The notes beneath the pieces were generated by a model. It had not been told where the DNA came from. It worked only from the letters and a program-made list of their open reading frames with translations, and did not search any database. Position numbers and translations under genes: made by a program. Below are positions 33,530 through 47,253 of a stretch of 64,000 nt of DNA, piece by piece. The number at the start of each line of letters is the position of its first letter. Within the stretch, counting starts at the first letter, position 1. The DNA lies in NCBI GenBank assembly GCA_023515745.1, contig JALECJ010000258.1, positions 1,120,501-1,184,500 of the forward strand. The letters are read 5' to 3'. The stretch comes from Amoeboaphelidium protococcarum. Taxonomy: Eukaryota; Aphelidiomycota; Aphelidea.

Positions 33530-34885
33530 ATGGACACTGGAGTTAAAGTGAAAGAAGTTTAAGGAGATGTGGATGTCATTGTAGTAACTGCTATACAATA
33601 AGAATAGTTATAGAATGCTCAATCGCTACCAATGGAAACATCAGTTAAAACCTCAGACAGTGAACAACTTCAAGTTGTCACTAGTCCTAATACAGTTGAA
33701 CCTGAAGTGATTGTTGAATAGCCGAGACTGGAAGATATCCCACCTGAAGAGGTTGACGCATTTGGATTCTACATCAGTAAATCTTAGTCTCAGTAGTAAC
33801 AGCGGAAAAGCTCCGAAGCACTGTAAAATTCTCTTCAGGCCTCAGTGTGGACTCTTACTACCAGGCGGGTGCGATCAATAGAGGATTACGTTAAGTTGGA
33901 ACTTAAATGGGTTGATGTTATCGCTAATTTCGATTTCTATAGAGAGAGTTAGCAGCGAAGGAATCAGGTGAAAGCATTATGTAGAATGGGAATCCCTGTA
34001 AGTGTCCGCGGTAGAGTGTGGTAGCTTTTACTCAATACTGATACAGTGAAAGAATTTTAGACTTCGAAATGGAGAGCCACAGATCCATCATTCACTAAAT
34101 CTGATAATAATTTGTACCAGCATCTAATTTAACTGTGCGATCATCCCTCAGATTCTCAATCGTAGTTGTTTGAAGTAATCATGCGCGACATTAGGCGGTC
34201 ATATCCGGATCACTATCTCTTCACATCTTCTAGTTCTAATGCCACCACTCCGACTCTGAATGATCTAACACTGATATTGAAAGCTTACTCTATCCTAAAC
34301 CAGAAAGTTGGCTATTGCCAAGGTATGGGCCGTGTAGTGGGCATGTTTTTGATGCAGATGCCTGCTGAAGATGCATTCTGGTGTCTGGTGGCTCTCATAG
34401 ATCAAGGTGTGTGCAGAGATTATTATAACACTGATCTGAAGCGAATCAAAGTCCATGCACAGGTGTATGATAAGCTACTCTAGCAGAACTTACCTAAACT
34501 ATACAAGCACCTGTAGCGAAATGATGTCGACCCTTTAATTTATTGCACCAATTGGTTTATGACTCTATTTACAATGGCTCTACCGTGGCAAGTGGTTCTA
34601 CGCATCTGGGATATATTGTTGAATGAAGGTACTAAAGTGATTTTCAGAACTAGTCTAGCAATCATGGATACCTGTCAGTCACATCTCCTCCGAAAGTGTC
34701 CATCCTCTCAGGAGCTTATCCCTTTTGTGCTGCATCTCCCGCATGAAATGTTTAGTGACGCGGACGCTCTAGTCAATCGGGTCTGTAATAAATATTCACG
34801 AATAGGTTGGGAAATCTGCTCTAGGCTGGAACTAGAGATTTTGAGTAAAGATTGGTAATCGTCGCCACCTACTGACAGGAAATGA
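33530..34885 (+). CDS. TBC-domain Rab GTPase-activating protein
   Basis: Intronless, 451 aa. The first ~110 residues are Gln/Glu/Val-rich and probably disordered. The TBC domain begins near GIPVSVRGRVWQLLLNT. The arginine finger is in IMRDIRRSYPDH (motif IxxDxxR) and the glutamine finger in KVGYCQGMGRVVGMFL (YxQ). Then CTNWFMTLFTMALPWQVVLRIWDILLNEG, the classical C-lobe. So it is a catalytically complete dual-finger RabGAP. The spacing resembles the EVI5/GYP5 group. Target Rab not determinable. TAR codons are abundant in the N-terminus. Confidence 0.92.
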
Positions 34886-34968
34886 TTGAATGAATGATAG
34901 AGAAGTGAGATTGATCACATTATTATTATTTAATGTAAATCATATAGACTACATCATCATTTTCAATA

Positions 34969-35607
34969 TCACCATTTATCCAGCAGTTGCAATACTTCAT
35001 CTTTCCATGATTTCGCTCCGTTCTGACCAGTAGCAGGCGCTTCAATAGTTTCCGATGGATCAACTTAAATTTCCTTTTTGAGCGAATCGTTTCGTTGTGG
35101 CGTTTCTGTTTCAATTTCTTCATCATCCTACGCCGCCTCCTCTCTCTCGATCTCTTCATTGCCATCAGACTTACACGACTAATTATCACCTTATTATTCT
35201 TCCACCTACACGTCTTCATCTTTCGTATTGTTCTATTCGATTTGTAATTCACGATTTTTTGTTTCTTCATCACGACTGCAAAGATCATCATTTGATACAG
35301 GCTGAGAATGGCGAGCAGTTCTCTACCTGAGAAGGCCCAGAATTTATTCAGTCAACTGACTAACTCTACTGATGTGACCTTCAAAATCTTTTTATTATTA
35401 CTGCGGATTATCCAAAACATCTCCACTCTCAAGACTTTAATATCTATTAGGGATTATGACTTGATCAGACTAGGCATCCAGAGTGTTGTTACCAGCAGCA
35501 GGTTGTAATTTACCATGTTTCAACTATGCAATCTCCCTCTGTAATTCTTCAATCTGATTCTCCTTTTCAGCCAGACGCTACTCCAACTATTGAACATAAT
35601 GAGACAT
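34969..35607 (-). CDS. Coiled-coil acidic protein, unknown
   Basis: 212 aa, intronless, not recognised. N-terminal coiled coil, VQQLEQRLAEKENQIEELQREIAQL (residues 5-30, heptads with L/I in a/d), and a second predicted stretch around ISRVSQLTEQILGLL. The C-terminal half is extremely Glu/Asp/Gln-rich (EEIEREEAAQDDEEIETETPQ) and ends KDEVLQLLDKW. The size and coil suggest a small scaffold or prefoldin-like helper, but no family can be named. The opposite strand reads as several short frames that are shadows. Convergent with the TBC gene (83 bp between stops). Confidence 0.65.
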
Positions 35608-35899
35608 ATCTTCATTTTAATGTTTATTGGTTTATTTTGAAGAACTTTGGTTCTGGTCCACTTGGGAACTTAACATTTCGTATTGGATTGAGAGTTTGTT
35701 GAGTGTTATAACTCGAGTAAAGTGCTCCTTCGAAAGGAAATTACCGGTAGTTTTCGTCGCTTAACCATCAACAAGAAATAAAGCCTGGCTTAAATATCAC
35801 AAGCACCTCAAAGCTATAATCTAAAGACCCTTTAAAATATTTAATAAATATCAAAATGAACAAGTTAATCTATTTCGACGCGTTATATGTAATACTTGA

Positions 35900-37012
35900 T
35901 CATTTCTTAACGCCAGACTTTGGTTTAACTTCATCATCTTGAGTGGCGTGTAAAAGTATTCTATTTCGCTGCTCATTCGGTTTATAATGCTCGTGACCTT
36001 TCGACCAGTCATAGGATAGTGCATAAGCAAATATAGTACCATTCCTATTGAATTGTGTGCATGCGACTGGACTGTTAAGATTAGGGAACGGCTTGATCCT
36101 CTATTTAACGTCTTTATCCCAGAAGGTGATCACTCCATCAGCACCAGCAGTAGTAAATGTTCCATGTACAGGATGGAACGAAATGGCATTAACAGAGTAC
36201 ACATCATTCCCAGATCTATGACACTTGAAAGTAAAGTTTCTCCCCACATCCTTGTCCTCAATATACTGAATAGCAACTCTACCTTCCACACTGCCAAGAG
36301 CATAGCCATTATTATTGTTTGTGGTGAAATTAGCAATTGATTTGGTCTAGAACTTAAGTGGACTTGTCTATTGCTTATAAACTGTATTAGGATTACCTAG
36401 ATTGTACATGAGCACATGTCGTTCAGCCGTGGCCACAGTCATCAGCTGTCCGGCAACGTCCATACAGAACACTCGCTCTGGCATATTTAAAGAGAGCAGA
36501 GGCTGATTACCAGGCTGTCTTATATCGAAGAATTTAACAGTCTTGTCCCACGAGCCGGTGATTAGCACATTTTACATATTGGACACGGTGGCAAATGCGC
36601 AACTCTTGATCGGAGCAGTGTGTTGTGTAGCAAATGGAATACTCTATCCTGTGGCAAGATCTACCAACTTACCACCACCACTATTCAAACCAGAAGACGC
36701 TTAAGCAGCGGGTTATTATAAGCCAAAGCCACCAACAGCGCCGGTCTACGCCTACTGAGGACTTGCTCCACCCACAAACACTTTACTTCCATCGCTAGAG
36801 AATGCGGAACATAAAAGAGGAGCCTCGTGAGTAATTTATAACTTTGGATTAGTCTATCCACTTGGAGATATTTCCCAGAATCTAGCAGTGTTATCCCATG
36901 AAGTAGCACACATATACTCTGCCACTGGACTGAAAGAAATGGACGATATGCCATCACCAGGAGGACTCACAACTTCAATGTCATTCTAAGTATTCACAGC
37001 AGTTACATTCAT
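35900..37012 (-). CDS. RAE1: WD40 nuclear export factor Rae1/Gle2
   Basis: Intronless, 370 aa, seven-bladed WD40 mRNA export factor that binds the Nup98 GLEBS motif; also acts at the spindle. Diagnostic stretches: [115 protein letters not shown]. Family length is 340-370. It has a small Gly/Gln/Ala insertion between blades two and three (GGFGLQ). TAA/TAG used as Gln. Divergent with TRM11. Confidence 0.97.
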
Positions 37013-37374
37013 TCCTAAAATTTTCTAAAATATAAAAATTAGTGCTTTATTTAGACGGTTCAAAGCTTTAAATATAAAGAACAAATAATAAAAACTTCCA
37101 ACTAAGTACAATAACCAAAGTAAATGAAATACTGTACTGAAGATATAGACTGTTCTGAAGAAAGAGAAAGGAGAGAGGCCAGCCAGTTCAATGCAGAGAC
37201 CAGAAGAAGAAGAAGAACGCGCACTTCGCCTCAATAAAGACAGAGAAAACTGTACAGCACTGGCTGCAATAAAGATGCTCTTTAAGCCTTTTTCACAATC
37301 CGCAGAATCTATCATAGTGCTATTTTACCGCGTATCGTTTGGTAATAGCTCTACTTTGTTTTAAACAATCAGAA
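37013..37374. promoter_or_regulatory. Divergent promoter between RAE1 and TRM11
   Basis: 362 bp. A leftward 96-codon open frame (37025-37315) has no family resemblance and lies in the leader region; I treat it as non-coding. GAAGAAGAAGAAGAACGCGC near 37200-37225. Confidence 0.35.
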
Positions 37375-38784
37375 ATGGATTGCTTGATATAATTTGCGGA
37401 TTTCCATCACACTTTATGGCTGGCTGAATTGCAGGGAGTGATTGCGATATTTGATAGAGACCGAGAATTTAGTGATTATGAGGTGAGATAGACGCGTCCC
37501 GAAAGCCCGATATTCTATGCGCGGTTTCCCTCTGCTGATATTGCTCGCCAGGTTGCTGGAAGATGTGTACTGATTAAGAATATGTTCTAATACGTTGCGG
37601 AAGCTGATACTCTGGAAGAGCTGGTTAAAGAGGGATCTGAGTCGCGGCAGAAGATTATCACTTATGCTTAACAAGAAATTAATGATAAAATGCGATAAGA
37701 TTTTGGCTGGAAGTTTAATGTTTATACAATGAACAAGAATCTTTCGCTGGCTGATAAAATTGAAATCATGAACAAATTCTACTTTACTGATATTGGCGGA
37801 TCAGTTAACACTGTTAATCCTGATGTTGTTCTGGCAGTGATTGGAGACTATTGTAGAGGGGATGGTGATGCCAAGCAGATTCAGCGTGCGTATTTCGCTA
37901 GACATTTGTGTGAAGGTGTGCGACATTTGGCTAATCAATTCTCTCTCAAGTAGCGGCGATATATTGCCACTACAAGTATGGACGCTGAGCTGTCACTTAT
38001 CATGGCTAATATTGGGAAATGTCGACCTGGATCTTTGGTGTATGATCCGTTCTGTGGCACTGGATCAGTTTTGGTATGTTGCGCGTAGATGGGCGCGTTT
38101 GCAATGGGCAGCGATCTGGATATGGAAGTGCTTATCGGTTGGACCAAGTGGATGCGATAGAAGCGACCCAAAATTATTGCATAGTGGTAGCAGCAGTATG
38201 AACAGAGTACTGCCTCTATCAGTAATGGAGGTATATATGATGTTTTCGCGTAGTATGGTCTGAGTCATAGGCTAATAGGTCTATTTACAAATGACATGAT
38301 GAAGCCAACTGTGCAGCAGACTGAGATTTTTGATTAGATTGTCACTGATCCTCCGTACGGAATTCGAGAAGGCGCCAAGACTTTTAATCAGTCGAGTAGT
38401 CTGTAATCAGATCAATGCAGTGATCCATCAAGTTTAGCTTCTCATAATCATTTGCGCCTGAAGAAGGAAGATCTATCGCAGTACAGTATGGAACAATTAT
38501 ACGTGGATTTGACATAGTTTGCGGCCGTTACGTTAAAAGTTGGTGGGCGACTAGTCTATTGGTTGCCCACGACGGACGACTTTACCACTGATGATATTCC
38601 GGTGCATGAGTGTATGCGACTGCTACATGGTGGATAAACGCTATAGAAATTTGGGAAATGGTAACGGCAATTAATCATATTGGAGAAGGTGGCTCCGTGT
38701 ACAGACCCGCAACGGATTATAGTTGGCTCTTAATAACCATCACACGCCACTTTCCGAGAGTAATATTTCAAAGGATTCAAATGA
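37375..38784 (+). CDS. TRM11: tRNA (guanine-N2-)-methyltransferase catalytic subunit Trm11
   Basis: Intronless, 469 aa. With Trm112 it makes m2G10 in tRNAs. N-terminal THUMP-like region (FHHTLWLAELQGVIAIF, RCVLIKNM), then the Rossmann methyltransferase: GSLVYDPFCGTGSVLVCCAQMGAFAMGSDLD (SAM motif I) and IVTDPPYGIREGAK, the DPPY catalytic motif IV. VDLTQFAAVTLKVGGRLVYWLP is the C-terminal sheet. The frame passes about 40 TAA/TAG codons. The C-terminus after HECMRLLHGG continues to TGA at 38782 (KFGKWQRQLIILEKV...), consistent with family length. Confidence 0.95.
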
Positions 38785-38886
38785 AATGTTTTAATTTATA
38801 TTATTGATGGATCATTTAGCACCTCTGTTATTTTAAAGAAATTTTATTCTTATCAACACCAACCAGTATCATGTAGACTTTTGCAA

Positions 38887-39699
38887 TCAGTATCTCGCGC
38901 CGAATATAGTGGATCCTACGCGGACCTGATTACTTTACATTTCAATAGCATGCTCAAAGTCAGAAGACATGCCCATACTGAGTTGTAGTTATATAGGTTG
39001 ACGCAGATTAGGGATATTATTTTGCATTTGCAGAGCCTATTGTAGATCCTACTTACACTTTAATAAACACTCAAAGTCAGGATTAAGAGTTCCATCAGCA
39101 AGCGAATGTTCTCGAGAGCCAATTGTCATCAGGCCTCTTAAAGTCAACTGTGGACACTCTTTCATGATATGCGTGGCGACATTGAGTAATTGAGACGGCT
39201 CCACACCTCCTTTACTTTCTTCGCCACTAGTATTCACTTGTATAAATACTTGCAATGGTTCGCGCTGTACCTCGCCACTATCACGTTCTTTAGCCATAGC
39301 TTTATTCAGGGCATCTGCAATTTTGATCGAGTCAACGCTTTCAACTGCAAACAGGTTCGGAATCTTGCACAACATTTTGGCCTTGTTCGACTGTAATGAG
39401 CCTATGAAATGCCATCTTATATCCTTCGGGCACTACAATACTCATAAAACACTGGTAATTTAACGTCAAAACGCGTTGAATATAAAACTACTTACCTCTT
39501 ACGCCTTCTCAATCAGCTCTTAAACGTAGTTCTCTCCAAAATCACGATGGCCTGCGTGGTACAGTTGTAGAATATCTGACACGGGCTTTCTCTTACTCAC
39601 AGCTACAAGTTGAACATCTGCCACATTTCTATTACTTTTCTAGCAAGCCGCTGCTATTCTGTCCTTAACTAAATTGTAGTTCGCCACCAAGTCTACCAT
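38887..39699 (-). CDS. PLPBP: Pyridoxal-phosphate homeostasis protein (YggS/PLPBP family)
   Basis: 249 aa, two exons; intron 39433-39495 (63 nt). Binds PLP and buffers free PLP. Motifs: VQLVAVSKRKPV (PLP lysine), HAGHRDFGENYVQELIEKA, then after the intron DIRWHFIGSLQSNKAKML. Then VFIQVNTSGEESKGGVEP, LRGLMTIGS, LQLSMGMSSDFEHAIEM and VRVGSTIFGAR. Every family block is present. Two adjacent TAA/TAG codons in KQDLQQALQMQNN would be stops in the standard code. Divergent with GCN5 (373 bp). Confidence 0.96.
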
Positions 39700-40072
39700 T
39701 GCTAATCTTATTTTGTTCCGCTTTTGGCAATGTGCGTTTCAAGGTTGAGCTGCGAAAAGATGCTCATTCCCTTATAAATAAAGTTTATCACCGATAATGT
39801 TAGATAAAAGATAAAAGTATGATAACCAAAACTAACTCAAAGCTCGCATACTTCTTTATTTAGAAATTACTTGTAAAGCATTCAAGATTAGTATCCTTTA
39901 TTAGCACAAAGACATATTTCTACTGATCCCCTGAGCACACAACTGATCTCGCGAAATACTACCGGCGGAGATTTCATTTGCAGTTTGAAAATTCTTCATT
40001 TACCTATCATTTTTGTGATCAATTATTATCGTCCAATTAAATTGTGCTAGAGAAATTATAACTGTTTGAATT
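39700..40072. promoter_or_regulatory. Divergent promoter between PLPBP and GCN5
   Basis: 373 bp, AT-rich, no open frame; includes CTCGCGAAATACTACCGGCGG near 39950. Promoter role by position. Confidence 0.35.
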
Positions 40073-41770
<1,698 letters not shown>

Positions 41771-41865
41771 ATATGTTATGACTATCTTTGTACCTGTGAA
41801 AGTATATATATTATGATCAAAATTTAATATAAATCTGTTAAAAGTAGTATAATCAATTCTATTGA

Positions 41866-43480
41866 TCATAGTTCATCATCGTTATCATCACCAAATCCAA
41901 ATCTTGGCTCTTCATCATATTCAGCTCTAATCTTGGCAATTCTCTCTTCCATGCAGAATTGCTACTTCAAAATTTCAGTAACATTAAAGGACGATGAGCG
42001 TTACTGCTGCAGTTGCTTACGGGGATCCTGAAGTAATTGCTGTTAATGCATCTGGGCAATCTTGGTCAACATATGCTTCAACTTTTCCAATTCTCTATCA
42101 CTATCATCATCAAACCAGCTCTTGATGGGCACACCGTTATTCACCTGGAATGTGAAAGCTTCTATTGCATTATCCACTATGATGACTTTGCTCAAGTCAC
42201 GTCCCAGAATACGCAAGTCTTTAATAAAAGTCCCATCAATGTGCACACAACTATTTCTAAACAGTCTAAACTTGGTCCATTTCTTATTCTTATCCAGCAA
42301 ATTCAAGATCTTATCAGCATAAATCTACTACGATGCTGTGAAAATGACAACTTCATACAGTTCTGACACATGATCGAGGAAATCCAATACAAACGGCCTC
42401 CTACATTAAATAATATGTACCATTATAAACACCCGGATGTGAACAATTATCTTACTATTTAGCGTAGACATCAAAGGTCCTGTTTTAAAAGTCTACCGTG
42501 AAATGGTGATCAAAAGACTAAAACTTTGATCTATCCGTGCTGCAGTGAACCAGAGTCTCATCCAAATCTAGAACTAGAGTCAATCTATCTTCTTATAATG
42601 GCGGTAGAGCATGTTGCGTGAACGGCAAATGATCGCTAGACTTTGGATCACTGTTGATGCTCTATACCAGAAGAAATGACTCTATCGCTTCTTCTCCGAC
42701 CAGATCGGACGTATCCAGCTAGTCGGACAGCTCAATGTGCTCATGAAATGATATACTGAGTACTTGATCGTTCGCAGGATTCTCCTTATCTTCGATCGAC
42801 ATCACTTCATAGGATTGGTCGAAAGACTTGTCACCATCCTGTTGATGTAAGGCATGCTGATCTAGACTGATAATACTACCAGACTTGGACACTGGTCTAG
42901 TATCAACCTTGATTTTCCTTGTTACGGATCTAGTCTAATACTTGTGCTTATGCTGAGTGATATAAGGAGAGAAGAGGGCTCGATTCTCAGTTTCATCATT
43001 CTTCTGTGTCTCTTCCACTATTGTGTCATTGACAGCTGCTGTCATATTAACTTCTGGCGTAGAATATTCTGCAGCTTCAGACACTTCAACCTCTTTCAGT
43101 ATCACCTGCGGCTTTGATGACTACTTTTAAGTATTAAAATTTAGTTTACGACTTGAAGCTCTACTCTATTCTGGCTATGATTACTATAATGGGGCACCAG
43201 CCAAACTTGACTTCTTATGAATGCGGGCAGGCGATGTGAACATGAAACCATGAACTCCATCTGCAGGAGGAGTCTTTTATCTGACATGTTTCTATTTAAC
43301 ATTCTTTTGTGGACTAGATACCTCCATCATTTACCCTTAATTATCATTTGGACCACCATTTAGAGTCTACTTTAAAACCTTTGCAGATCCAGGAGAGTTT
43401 CTTGCCTTGGCCTGTTCTTAGTAGCGTCTTGTTCTGACAGTGTTATTCGCAGGTCGCTTGCTGTCACTTCGATGTCTCAT
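41866..43480 (-). CDS. SCP/Dullard-Nem1 type HAD phosphatase
   Basis: 519 aa, two exons; intron 42401-42455 (55 nt) splits a TAG glutamine codon (TA|G). The N-terminal ~290 residues are disordered, basic then acidic (KRPANNTVRTRRYQEQAKAR; NDETENRALFSPY). The catalytic domain starts LTLVLDLDETLVHCSTD (DxDxT), continues YEVVIFTASQQIYADK, RNSCVHIDGTFIKDLRILGRDLSKVIIVDNA and VPIKSWFDDDSDRELEKLKHML. So it is an FCP/SCP-like Ser/Thr phosphatase. It lacks the N-terminal TM of Nem1, closer to Psr/SCP or the HSPC129/CTDSPL2 group. Substrate (Pol II CTD, lipin or SMAD-like) not determinable. A splice inside a reassigned codon is notable. Confidence 0.9.
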
Positions 43481-44187
43481 AATTAAAATTTTCAATTTAG
43501 ACAAAGATGATGATGATAATACAGAGTTCAATCTACTAATTAAACAGACAAGAGATTTTCTACTTTTAAATATATATTCGAAGCAGCAGGCCCAGACAAA
43601 GTGTCTCCAAGTGTGCAATATATAAGTATGTGATAGACGTTGTCTGCTGTCTCTCGTGAGGGGATGAAACGAAACAATGGGAAGAGCAAGCGTGCGACAA
43701 TGTGAAACGGCCGGGGTGCTTGTGAGTGTGAGTGAATGTAATTATTGCCAAACGTTTGTTTGTTTGTTGTTTTGCACGTCTCACATTGTGAAACAGCATT
43801 ACGTTGATTCTCACGGCAAAAATGTCAACGTAATGGCTCGGCATCCCCAACCTGGTATACACTACTTACATGCGGTGCTCACTTTATCCTAAAGAAACTA
43901 ACCTAAAGGAAGATCCCAAAACATTCAAGCAACATCTGGAAATCATTCTGCTAATGTTTAAATTTTATGTGTTTTGTATTTCGAAATAAATTTGAGATCT
44001 TTTTATACGTATCATCAGTAATCAGTACCAAAGCAAAGACTTATTGAAAGTCACGTTTTATGCTTCATCGCTTTGATAGAACTCTCAGAGAACCGCGATT
44101 TTTCAGATTTCTCTCACTGATCTACAGTACTTTATAAAATCTCGCGACTAAAATATCAGAAATTTGAAAACGAATATCACCTGCATA
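43481..44187. other. Intergenic, 707 bp
   Basis: Between the SCP phosphatase start (43480, minus) and the mL45-like gene. A G/T-rich part (43660-43850) has ATG-led frames on both strands, none convincing. A near-palindromic pair TCTCACATTGTGAAACAG and ACAATGTGAAACG lies at 43703-43800. TATA-like runs near 43570. Probably a divergent promoter region. Confidence 0.35.
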
Positions 44188-44988
44188 ATGATGATGATAA
44201 GTATGCGATTGTGCAAAAGAACTGCCATGTCCTATGCAGGAATAGGCAAAGCTGTGAGAGGTGAAGTGCCAAAGTAGATCTATGAAGACACGCTGTAGTC
44301 AAAGGTTCCACCGGCCCCATATGCGTGGGTGAAAGCATAGCTGTCGCCGCCGCCACCTACTAATTAGAAGCTTATTACTACTTGGAGGAGAATATTAAAT
44401 CATGTTGCTGAACACGTCACCTTACGTAGACCAATGAGATTTAGATTGGCACTGAATAGAATGGATAAAGAGCTGGATACGCCATCAGCTCCGTGGGAAT
44501 GGAAGGATATATTCACGTTTGTGCGCCCGGATTAGAGATTTAAGCCCATTGCGCAAACTGTCATGAATCATTATGTTTCTCTCATGTTGGCAATTGCTGA
44601 TGGAAACTAGAAGGCTGTTAAAGATCTGGTGATCGAGGATTTGAGTGCAGATATTCTCAAGGAGATGTCGTATAGACAGGATCCGTTTATGCCGCATAGT
44701 CAGTTCAGATACGAGTACTAGGCGTAGGGATTCAAGATATGTATGGTATGGTTTAGATTCACTGACGCCGAGAAGATCAATCCACATGTGCAGGAGAATT
44801 ATAAGGTGGCAAATATGATTGTACGGGTGAAATGTCTCGAAAGGGCGCGCGTCATGAACGGCCCAGATTTGGTGGCCGGTAACCTTGAACTATCGCCATC
44901 TGACTTCTATTTATGGTTCTATGGGGTTGTGGACTAGGAACGTAAAGAAATAAAATGGAAGATTTAACATATGCATAGAATAGCATGA
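44188..44988 (+). CDS. Mitochondrial Tim44-like/mL45-like protein
   Basis: Intronless, 266 aa. A basic, Met/Arg-rich N-terminus with no acidic residues (SMRLCKRTAMSYAGIGKAVRG) looks like a mitochondrial presequence. The core, QTVMNHYVSLMLAIADGNQKAVKDLVIEDL, followed by FRYEYQAQGFKICMVWFRFTD and NMIVRVKCLERARV, fits the Tim44/mL45/Mba1 fold (helix pair, then beta-sheet). Likely a membrane-associated large-subunit ribosomal protein or Mba1-type ribosome receptor. Family assignment is by pattern only. Its neighbour at 45030 is a bL32m candidate and the next a Mtg1 GTPase, so three mitoribosome-related genes sit together. Confidence 0.5.
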
Positions 44989-45029
44989 AATATAAGTGGT
45001 TTAATCTAGAATAAATTCAGTATATATAA

Positions 45030-45521
45030 TCACGCGTCAGTTGACGAATCTTATTAATTAGGATCTTTTACACGTATGCTTCTACCATGAAGAGCTTGGA
45101 AGCAATTTAGGCACATTTATTTCTAGAGCTTCCAACCATTACATAAAGGACATCGCGTGAAAGTGTCATTCATATTCATGTCCCTTGATAGCTAGAAGTA
45201 GGCTTTCTTCGTGTTGGCTTTCAATGTCGGTATTTGATCATCCTTGTCGCTGTTGCTCTTCTGTTTGTCATTCTATTTACCATTACGATCGCCTTCCTTA
45301 CTATCATCCTCATCATCATCATCATCATCATCATTAGTATTAAAGTTAAACTAAAACTTTTTGAGAAACTATTGAGATTAGACCTGATGTCTGGCACGCA
45401 CAGTAGCCTTGGATCTATGCTTCTTTGGAGATGCCAATAGTAATCCATCGAAAATACTCTTCAACTTTGTCTTTATCTCTTAAACTAGACCAAATGACGC
45501 GTCAATTACTACCGCTGACAT
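45030..45521 (-). CDS. Mitochondrial ribosomal protein bL32m-like
   Basis: 163 aa, intronless. LLLASPKKHRSKATVRARHQ corresponds to the bL32 N-terminal motif (xVPKrRxSKarrr). A C-terminal zinc site, RCPLCNGWKLQKQMCLNCF (CxxC...CxxC), is in the right spacing. An insertion of about 60 residues between them is Asp/Glu- and Lys-rich (NDDDDDDDEDDSKEGDRNGK). Mitochondrial targeting is plausible from the short N-terminus. Convergent with the mL45-like gene (42 bp). I am confident of the Cys cluster and the N-terminal motif, less so of the name. Confidence 0.65.
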
Positions 45522-45680
45522 TATAGTATTCTAATACAGTTGATATCGATGATTGAGAATATTTTAAAGATACAATTCTTTAACACAGCAGAGATGTAAA
45601 AAAGTGCTTCTCTCTCAAAAGATATAAACGCGTTTTACTGTCAACTAAAAACATTATAAAACAGCGCAAAGATCAGCAGA

Positions 45681-47228
45681 ATGTAAGTATTTATCAAGTC
45701 ATTGCCTTCTGCGTCGAGTATCAAGCCTGCCCAGGTGCCGAGGGAAGTATTTGACAATTATTCACATAATCTTAATTGGTATCCTGGTCATATGGCCAAG
45801 TGTATGAAAGTGATTGAGTAAAGGTTGCTACCATCAGGATTATTGAAATTGAACAATCCAAATAACTCTAAATTGAATACCTATCATACAACGCAGCAAT
45901 AGCTTGATAATCACGTTGGTATGGTACTTGAAGTGCGAGACGCGAGAATACCTTTATCTAGCGTAAATTAGAGATTTAATCGGATGCTATCACCCTCAAC
46001 TGCTTCGTAATAAAAGACAGTGTACTATAGAAATGCGTGGGGCGAGAAGGTTGGTGCGCCTATTAAACATCCAGAGCACGTTGTTTTGTACAATAAATGT
46101 GATTTAATTGACGGAAATATGCCGTCCACATCGTGGCATAAGCGATTAGAACTTCTTGATAAAGATTAGACTCCAAAATACTTTCTAGCGTCCGATGATA
46201 AGGATTAGACTGGTCAACTGTTACAGCACTTGGTTGCTCGATGGATACAAATACACCGAGAATCCATGTCTCAATATAAATCAGTGCCGTATCCTGCGCT
46301 GACTATCCTGGCAATAGGCTTGCCCAATACTGGTAAAAGCACTCTCATTAATTCACTTCGCGTCAATGGTATGGGGTACTTGAGAGCACCTAATCTGAGG
46401 AAGAGGTAGAAGAATGACAAGGTTGCCGCTGTGGGAGTTAATCCAGGATTTACAACATCTTTATCGCAGAAGATTAAGATTATAGATACTGTTGATCCAT
46501 AGCCTGCTGGAGTCAAAGAGACTGAGATATCAAAGTAACTCCGAATGGATGGAGTGAGATTACGCGTTTACATCATGGACTCACCTGGCGTACTACCTCC
46601 AGATTTGTACAGAGACGACGATAGATCATAGAAAGGGCATAAGAATTTACTACGCCTGCTGAATCTTGGACTCGTTAACAATGTACCGATAGAGACTCAT
46701 TTCGTGTCCAATGCTTCGTCATCTATCCGCGGCATCCAAGTGGCGTAGTTATCACATTATCTGTGGTGGCGAATTAAGAATGTTTGGAAACTTGATGCTC
46801 ACATTAGATTGATTCTAGGAATGCCTCCCTTGGATGATCCTTCTTAATCAGATGATAGTTCTACAGTTAAATAGTTGAGCGTGTAAGAGGAAATACACCA
46901 AATTGCGTGCTTTATAGCTACTCAGCGCGGTTCTTTACTGGCAAATGGCGCACCTGATGTTGAGGCAGGCATGTCGCGTTTCCTTAAATTGTGGCGTGAG
47001 GGAATTTTGTATCGACGCCTGGGTTTGCTTCCATCCAAGGCATAGAATATCGACGATGGATTGCATTAGAGTGAAGTAGAAATATACGACCGTGTCCCTA
47101 GACATATATCTAAACATTTCTGGAAATTTGCCATGATTGACGATGACCTTCTTATGGAATAATACGTGAATGATGTTGCTTCAGATATCTAGAATTTAAA
47201 TCAAAAAGTTGCGACTGAGTCAGTATGA
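45681..47228 (+). CDS. MTG1: Mitochondrial ribosome-associated GTPase 1
   Basis: Intronless, 515 aa. Circularly permuted YlqF/RbgA-family GTPase for mitochondrial large-subunit maturation. N-terminus VFDNYSHNLNWYPGHMAKCMK with WYPGHM signature. G-motifs run in permuted order: G4 LYNKCDL, G1 GLPNTGKSTL, G2 PGFTTSL, G3 DSPGV. The start ATG TAA GTA... reads M-Q-V, giving a basic/hydrophobic presequence. The G4-G1 spacing and the C-terminal region (IAWFIATQRGSLL) fit Mtg1 rather than Lsg1 or Nog2. Insertions in the middle (about residues 50-75, Asn-rich) are not in homologues. Confidence 0.93.
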
Positions 47229-47253
47229 TAAAATAGATGTATTTTTTATGACT

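Noticed and set aside
37025-37315. Leftward 96-codon frame with Leu/Phe-rich end between RAE1 and TRM11
   Set aside because: Lies in a divergent promoter, no signal or family, likely a chance frame.
43660-43900. Possible small gene starting at ATG near 43677
   Set aside because: No homology, ambiguous frames on both strands, composition like leader sequence.
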